A stretch of DNA of 9,547 nucleotides from Deltaproteobacteria bacterium (lineage in GTDB: Bacteria; Bdellovibrionota; UBA1018; UBA923), in NCBI GenBank assembly GCA_016194725.1, contig JACQAW010000223.1, positions 1 to 9,547 of the forward strand. The letters are read 5' to 3'. The notes beneath the pieces are model-generated. The model was not told the origin of the DNA. It searched no databases and saw only the letters and a list, made by a program, of their open reading frames with translations. Shown here one piece after another: positions 5,755 to 9,547 of this stretch; the stretch's first letter is position 1, and each line of letters opens with the position of its first letter. The position numbers and the translations under genes were made by a program.

Positions 5755-6072
5755 GGCGCTGATGTGATTAATGGTTTCTGAGGATGTTTTTTTGAAGTGT
5801 ACTTTGGGTAAACCCAGCTTACGTCCTACTTGCTGAACCCCACCTCTTTCGAGGTTTTCAGCATCAACTTCTGGTTAGGCCTTACTTCAAGTCACGTGCC
5901 ACGCGAGTACCCGGCAATTCCGACCCACAACCGCTCGAAACCAATGGCCTTATGTCAGCAGACGTCTTGAAGCGGGGCGGTGTAACTCTGTCCCGGCCCC
6001 ACCATGGTGGCGGCCTGACACTGGTGCATTTCGGAAAGTCATGAGATGTAAGTGCTGGAACTCACTTAAAAC
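5755..6072 (+). other. Non-coding region rich in inverted repeats; candidate leader or small RNA
   Basis: About 318 nt without a credible gene, upstream of the peptide-binding protein. Seen directly: TTGAAGT (5792-5798) can pair with ACTTCAA (5884-5890), enclosing a stem-loop at 5832-5862 (GCTGAA/TTCAGC with inner ACCTC/GAGGT). CTTCAAG (5885-5891) can instead pair with CTTGAAG (5966-5972). GGGGC (5974-5978) can pair with GCCCC (5996-6000), competing with the perfect palindrome CCACCATGGTGG (5999-6010). The 11-mer CCTCTTTCGAG occurs twice (5737-5747 and 5843-5853), each time at a hairpin tip. This could be a regulatory leader of the downstream gene or an independent RNA. I recognise no known riboswitch and no clear promoter. 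Confidence 0.35.
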
Positions 6073-7542
6073 ATGTATTTTTTATACCTTTTGCTCACCA
6101 TCGCCCTGGCTGTTCCGGCCTCTACCGCTTCAGACGCAACAGTAGGTCTGCGTTTGGCGTTTGAGCCCGCCACTCTGGACTGGACCATGGGCGACGTTCC
6201 CATTCATGTCATCAATAACGTCGTGGAAGGGCTCTACGGCGTAAATCAGGCCGGGCTGCTCGAGCCTGTCGAAGCACAAGGCTTGCCCCGCCGCGTGGGC
6301 ACCACGGCGGCCTGGCGTGTGTCCCTGCGCACCGACCTCAAATGGTCCGATGGCAAGCCGGTGCGGGCTGCCGATTACATGGCGGCCTGGTCCCGGCTGC
6401 TCGCCCCTAAAACAGCGTCCACGTATGCTTACCTGCTTTTTGATTTCGAGGGGGCTCGTGAATTCAATGCCGGAAAGTCCACGGTGTGGAATGGCGCGCG
6501 GGCGGTGGGCGACCACGAAATCGAAATGGTACTGCGCGAACGCAAAGCCGACCACTTTCCCACCGCCGCACTTTCCCACTGGGCCACCTTTCCAGTTCGC
6601 GCGGATCTGGTGACCACCTTTTCAGACTGGGGCAGCGAGCCATCGCATATGGTTTTCAATGGTCCATACAAAATCTTGTCTTACAAACATGCCACCAAGC
6701 TGGAGCTGATTCCCAATTCCCTGCATCGCACGCCGGGCACATTGAAAAAAATAGAAGCCCTGATCGTCGAAGACGATGCCACCGCCTTGAGACTCTATGA
6801 ATCAGGACGTTTGCACTTCATGGCCGATCTCGGCACGCTCGATCGCGCCGTTCTGGCCAAACGTGACGACCTCCATTCCATGAAATCGCCGGTCCTCGTA
6901 TACCTGGGAATCGATTCGCGCAACTCGGCGTTGGCTGAAAAAAAATATCGCCAGGCACTCAGCCTCGCCATCGACCGCACGCTGTTTCAGCCACTGCTGG
7001 GCCCGGGCTACGTGCCGGCGTCAGGCCTGACGCCCGAGCTCAACCTCCTTCGTGCCGCCGATCCCGGCGAGGCAAGACGTCTGAGTGGCGAACCCAGGCT
7101 TCAGCGCCCCGAATTCGGTTTTTTTGAAAAGGGCAGCAATAAAATGATCGCAGAGTTCATCCAGGCCCAATGGAAAAAAAATCTGGGCCTCGATGCAAAC
7201 ATTAAGGGTGCGGAAATCAAAAGTTATTGGAAGCGTCTGGCGCGTGACCCCTTCGCGATTTTCCTGAACACGTACGGACCGCCGGTAGGCGACACTCGAT
7301 ATTACTTTGAGCTGCTCAAAACCGGGAATCCGATGAATCTGGGACGCTGGAGCAACGCCGACTACGATCAGGCGGTCGAAAAGGGCGACATTGCCACAGC
7401 CAGCCGCATCTTGGATGAAGAGACGCCCATTATTCCGCTGTATTTTCGTGCCTACGACTATCTGGTCAATCCCCACCTCAAAGGCGCGGTCCTGAATCCC
7501 ATGACGTCGCTGTTTTTGAAAGACGCGCAGCTCCTCCAGTAG
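6073..7542 (+). CDS. Periplasmic oligopeptide-binding protein, OppA-like (SBP family 5)
   Basis: A 489-residue extracytoplasmic solute-binding protein that would capture peptides and hand them to an ABC importer. Residues 1-19 are a signal peptide (hydrophobic MYFLYLLLTIALAVP, cleavage around ASTAS). It has no positive charge before the core, which is unusual, and no lipobox cysteine, so it is soluble in the periplasm. Family features: FEPATLDW near the mature start, VVEGLYGVNQAGLLEPVEA, LKWSDGKPVRAADYMAAWSRL, a block VFNGPYKILSY and the hinge-side YRQALSLAIDR. Length is slightly short for OppA (about 540). The ATG is the first possible start, since an in-frame TAA lies at 6049-6051; the ribosome-binding site is weak (GGAA about 13 nt upstream). 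No permease or ATPase genes are nearby, so it is an orphan binding protein here. Its 3' end overlaps the convergent radical SAM gene. Peptide specificity is family inference. Confidence 0.9.
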   Translation: MYFLYLLLTIALAVPASTASDATVGLRLAFEPATLDWTMGDVPIHVINNVVEGLYGVNQAGLLEPVEAQGLPRRVGTTAAWRVSLRTDLKWSDGKPVRAADYMAAWSRLLAPKTASTYAYLLFDFEGAREFNAGKSTVWNGARAVGDHEIEMVLRERKADHFPTAALSHWATFPVRADLVTTFSDWGSEPSHMVFNGPYKILSYKHATKLELIPNSLHRTPGTLKKIEALIVEDDATALRLYESGRLHFMADLGTLDRAVLAKRDDLHSMKSPVLVYLGIDSRNSALAEKKYRQALSLAIDRTLFQPLLGPGYVPASGLTPELNLLRAADPGEARRLSGEPRLQRPEFGFFEKGSNKMIAEFIQAQWKKNLGLDANIKGAEIKSYWKRLARDPFAIFLNTYGPPVGDTRYYFELLKTGNPMNLGRWSNADYDQAVEKGDIATASRILDEETPIIPLYFRAYDYLVNPHLKGAVLNPMTSLFLKDAQLLQ

Positions 7543-9220
7543 CCAGGCCCCCCGGGCCCGTCGAACGCATCGAGACTCTTACCCAGTCCCCCGAACGCGG
7601 CAGCGCGAACGCTTCGGTCGCGAACTCGCGGGACTGAAACTTGGGCCCCAGCTCGATCGTGCAAACCGTCCCGCCCTCCGCCGTGCGTTTAGCCGTGACC
7701 GATTTCAAAAATCCTTTTTTCGCGGACTGAGGAATCAGCTCGGACAGATAAGCGCCATCGTTCTGCTTGCGAAGCACATGTTTAAGTCCACGCGGCTTCA
7801 GGTAACGGTCCGCCCTGAGCTCATAGGGACTTTCCAGAACCAAGGTGCTGGGACGCCAATCGTCGACCGCCATGCCCTTGAGCTCGGCCCATTGGCCAAG
7901 CTGTGCATTGATTGCCGCCAACGTACCCGGGTGCGAAACCAGGGCCTCGACGCGAGCGCGGGCTTCGCCGTTGAAGGTCAGAGTCACGACGTCATCGCCG
8001 GTTACCCACACTTCGCGGTCCGCATCCGCCCAAAACGTGCCGACATAGCCGCGATAATGCGGTGCCAGCCGCCGATCGGTCAGCATCAGCGCACGCGCCA
8101 GCGCCACTCCTATCATCCTGCGCGGCACGCCTCGCGCGGCGACACCCGCCGAAATGAAAAACTTCAGCCGCTGCTCGCTCTTGCGCGCCACTGTAATGCG
8201 GTCTTTGAACTGCTCCAGCGAGTACGCTCGCTTTTGCTGCGAAAGCACGATGTCCCGCACATGATAGCGCGTCGGGCAGCCGCCGCAGTGAAAACATTTC
8301 GCCTTGGTCCAGGTACGCCCCAGGCAGTAGTCAATCTCGACGAACCCCCGCGCGCGTTCAACCTCTTCCCATAGGAACTCACGTTTCACGCCGGTCTCAA
8401 TATTGGCCCACGGCTTGGCCCGGCTTTCTTCAAGCGTAAAGCCGCGAAGCTGCTCTTTCGGGTCCAAGCCCTGTTTCACCAGATTCGAGGCCAGTGCCTC
8501 CATAAAGGCTTGAGGAATATCGCGATAATAAACGTAGCCTGTGTCGGCTATCGTGTCCAGCAGCGCACGGGTCACGCCCGCGTCGGCGGCGCGCACCAGC
8601 ACCTGCGAGACCCAGTATTCCGGCAGCTCGGCCGACTCACGAAATTCGAAGCCCGCGGCCCGCACACGCGCGGCGGCTTTGGCGATGATCGAATCGTAAC
8701 TTTCCACGGACGGCGCATTTTCAAATTCCAGCGGTGTCCACGGAAAACGCACCAGCGGCGTCATCGAAAAAATGATTCGCGTACCGGCATGCGTGGCGGT
8801 TTTGATCTGCTTCAGATGGTCGAGCAGGTCGTCCAGCGCAACCAAATCTTGATCGACCTCCAGGCCCGTGGCAATGAGGAACATTTTCAGCTCACGCGCC
8901 TTCGACTTGAAAATGGCGGTCAGGCTCTGGTGCAACTGCTCATTCTCAAGATTCTTGTGCAGGTACTTGCGCAGACGCGGGCTGATGCCCTCAAGTCCAC
9001 AAGTGATACTGGCCTTTTCTATGGCGTGCTGAAACTCCACCATCATCGGATCATGCGCCAGCAAATCGAAGCGCTGGCTCTTGAGCCCGACGTTGCGAAA
9101 CGGCGCTACCAGGTCCCAAAGAATCTGATAGAGGCCGGAATGCATGTTGAAGTTGAAGCTGTAAATATCGATCGTATCCAACCCCATGGCCGCCTTGGCG
9201 CGCAGGGCGGTCTCACGCAA
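7478..9220 (-). pseudogene. Radical SAM protein, C-terminal part lacking the cluster motif
   Basis: This 580-codon stretch is the body of a B12-type radical SAM protein without its N-terminus. The frame begins near 9240 (KRDAAVLRETAL...) and runs into LDTIDIYSFNFNMH and the radical SAM barrel strand TCGLEGISPRLRKYLHKNL (residues 73-91 counted from the TTG at 9220). The TTG is a nominal start only, with no ribosome-binding site. After the barrel, C299, C309, C312 and C315 (CX9CX2CX2C) look like ligands for a second iron-sulfur or zinc site. A C-terminal domain of about 240 residues follows. The last 21 codons (from 7542 down to the stop at 7478) are antisense to the peptide-binding gene and low in complexity, so the original stop may have been lost. 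Substrate and product are unknown. Without the CxxxCxxC motif it cannot be a working radical SAM enzyme as written. Confidence 0.8.
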
Positions 9221-9547
9221 AACCGCGGCATCCCGCTTCTGAAATCTGCAAATGGCTGTTGCCCATCTGGTCTTCCAGATAATAAACTGGGCCCGCTTCG
9301 AGCGCCTCGCTCTGGTTCAGATTGGGAATAAAACTTTTTTTGGTGGCCCGTGGCCGGTCGGGCTGCAGGAACCCGGGAATTTCCTCCAGCTCGCCTAAGA
9401 TTTCGAATTTCGATTTACCCGCGGCTTTGCCATCGCGGCATATTTCCAGAATTCGGCGAAACGCCTGATCGCTCTCGCCCACGAAAATTCCGTCCACCAG
9501 CGGCTCATCGAGCCAGACGACAGACGAGTAAAGCGCGTTGGCTCCGC
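9213..9547 (-). pseudogene. Radical SAM protein, N-terminal part (partial, truncated by frameshift)
   Basis: The open frame enters from beyond the right edge and reads ANALYSSVVWLDEPLVDGIFVGESDQAFRRI, typical of the end of the cobalamin-binding-like N-terminal domain of B12 radical SAM enzymes (the VDGIFVGESD block). It continues to PVYYLEDQMGNSHLQIS, which in the family leads straight into EGCPxxCxFC, the CxxxCxxC site for the SAM-cleaving 4Fe-4S cluster. Instead it reads EAGCRGFA and stops at TGA 9213-9215. The rest of the protein is in another frame (see 7478-9220). A GTG at 9495-9497 is only an internal codon, since the frame is open to the window edge. Confidence 0.82.

Noticed and set aside
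5801..5835. Minus-strand resemblance to a 23S rRNA fragment (GTAAGCTGGGTTTA)
   Set aside because: Only a short string resembles domain VI of 23S rRNA; the flanking sequence does not continue the match, so it is taken as chance.
8510..9331. 273-codon plus-strand ORF
   Set aside because: It is antisense to the radical SAM frame, which has conserved blocks. The predicted protein is arginine/histidine-rich and typical of shadow frames in GC-rich DNA.

Overview
This window looks like ordinary chromosome from a Gram-negative bacterium. The signs are a cleavable signal peptide on a periplasmic solute-binding protein with no lipobox, a secreted YkuD-type peptidoglycan enzyme, and bacterial SSB. The DNA is moderately GC-rich by eye. 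The gene mix (Rsm22-family protein, Csd6-like YkuD enzyme, B12-type radical SAM protein) would fit a Bdellovibrionota/Deltaproteobacteria-like lineage, but that is a weak inference. I see no phage, transposon, CRISPR array, rRNA or tRNA.

Layout. Positions 1-4554 are read almost entirely from the minus strand. In transcription order they hold a small membrane zinc-ribbon protein (4554-4138), a structured 3' region closed by an intrinsic terminator (4137-3911), ssb with its own promoter (3798-3337), two stacked hairpins ending in a second intrinsic terminator, a DPM1-like polyprenol-phosphate glycosyltransferase (3227-2475), a perfect 12-bp hairpin, a YkuD-family peptidoglycan enzyme (2397-1492), a FAD-dependent oxidoreductase split by one in-frame TAG (1469-252), and the first 37 codons of a gene running off the left edge. 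On the plus strand are an Rsm22/METTL17-family protein (4545-5726), a ~345-nt non-coding stretch rich in inverted repeats, and an OppA-like peptide-binding protein (6073-7542). The right end returns to the minus strand with a B12-type radical SAM gene (beyond 9547 to 7478), broken by a frame change exactly where the CxxxCxxC cluster motif should be.

How the genes relate. Most are housekeeping or envelope functions: DNA repair/replication (SSB), lipid-linked sugar donor synthesis, peptidoglycan trimming or crosslinking, peptide uptake and ribosome small-subunit assembly. They do not form one evident pathway. The YkuD and oxidoreductase genes are 22 bp apart and probably co-transcribed.

I found no convincing new multi-gene system. 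The points most worth a second look are the two disrupted enzyme genes, the terminator placed 11 nt before the glycosyltransferase start codon, the two RNA-structure-rich non-coding stretches (3911-4137 and 5727-6072), and the divergent, overlapping starts of the zinc-ribbon and Rsm22-family genes.
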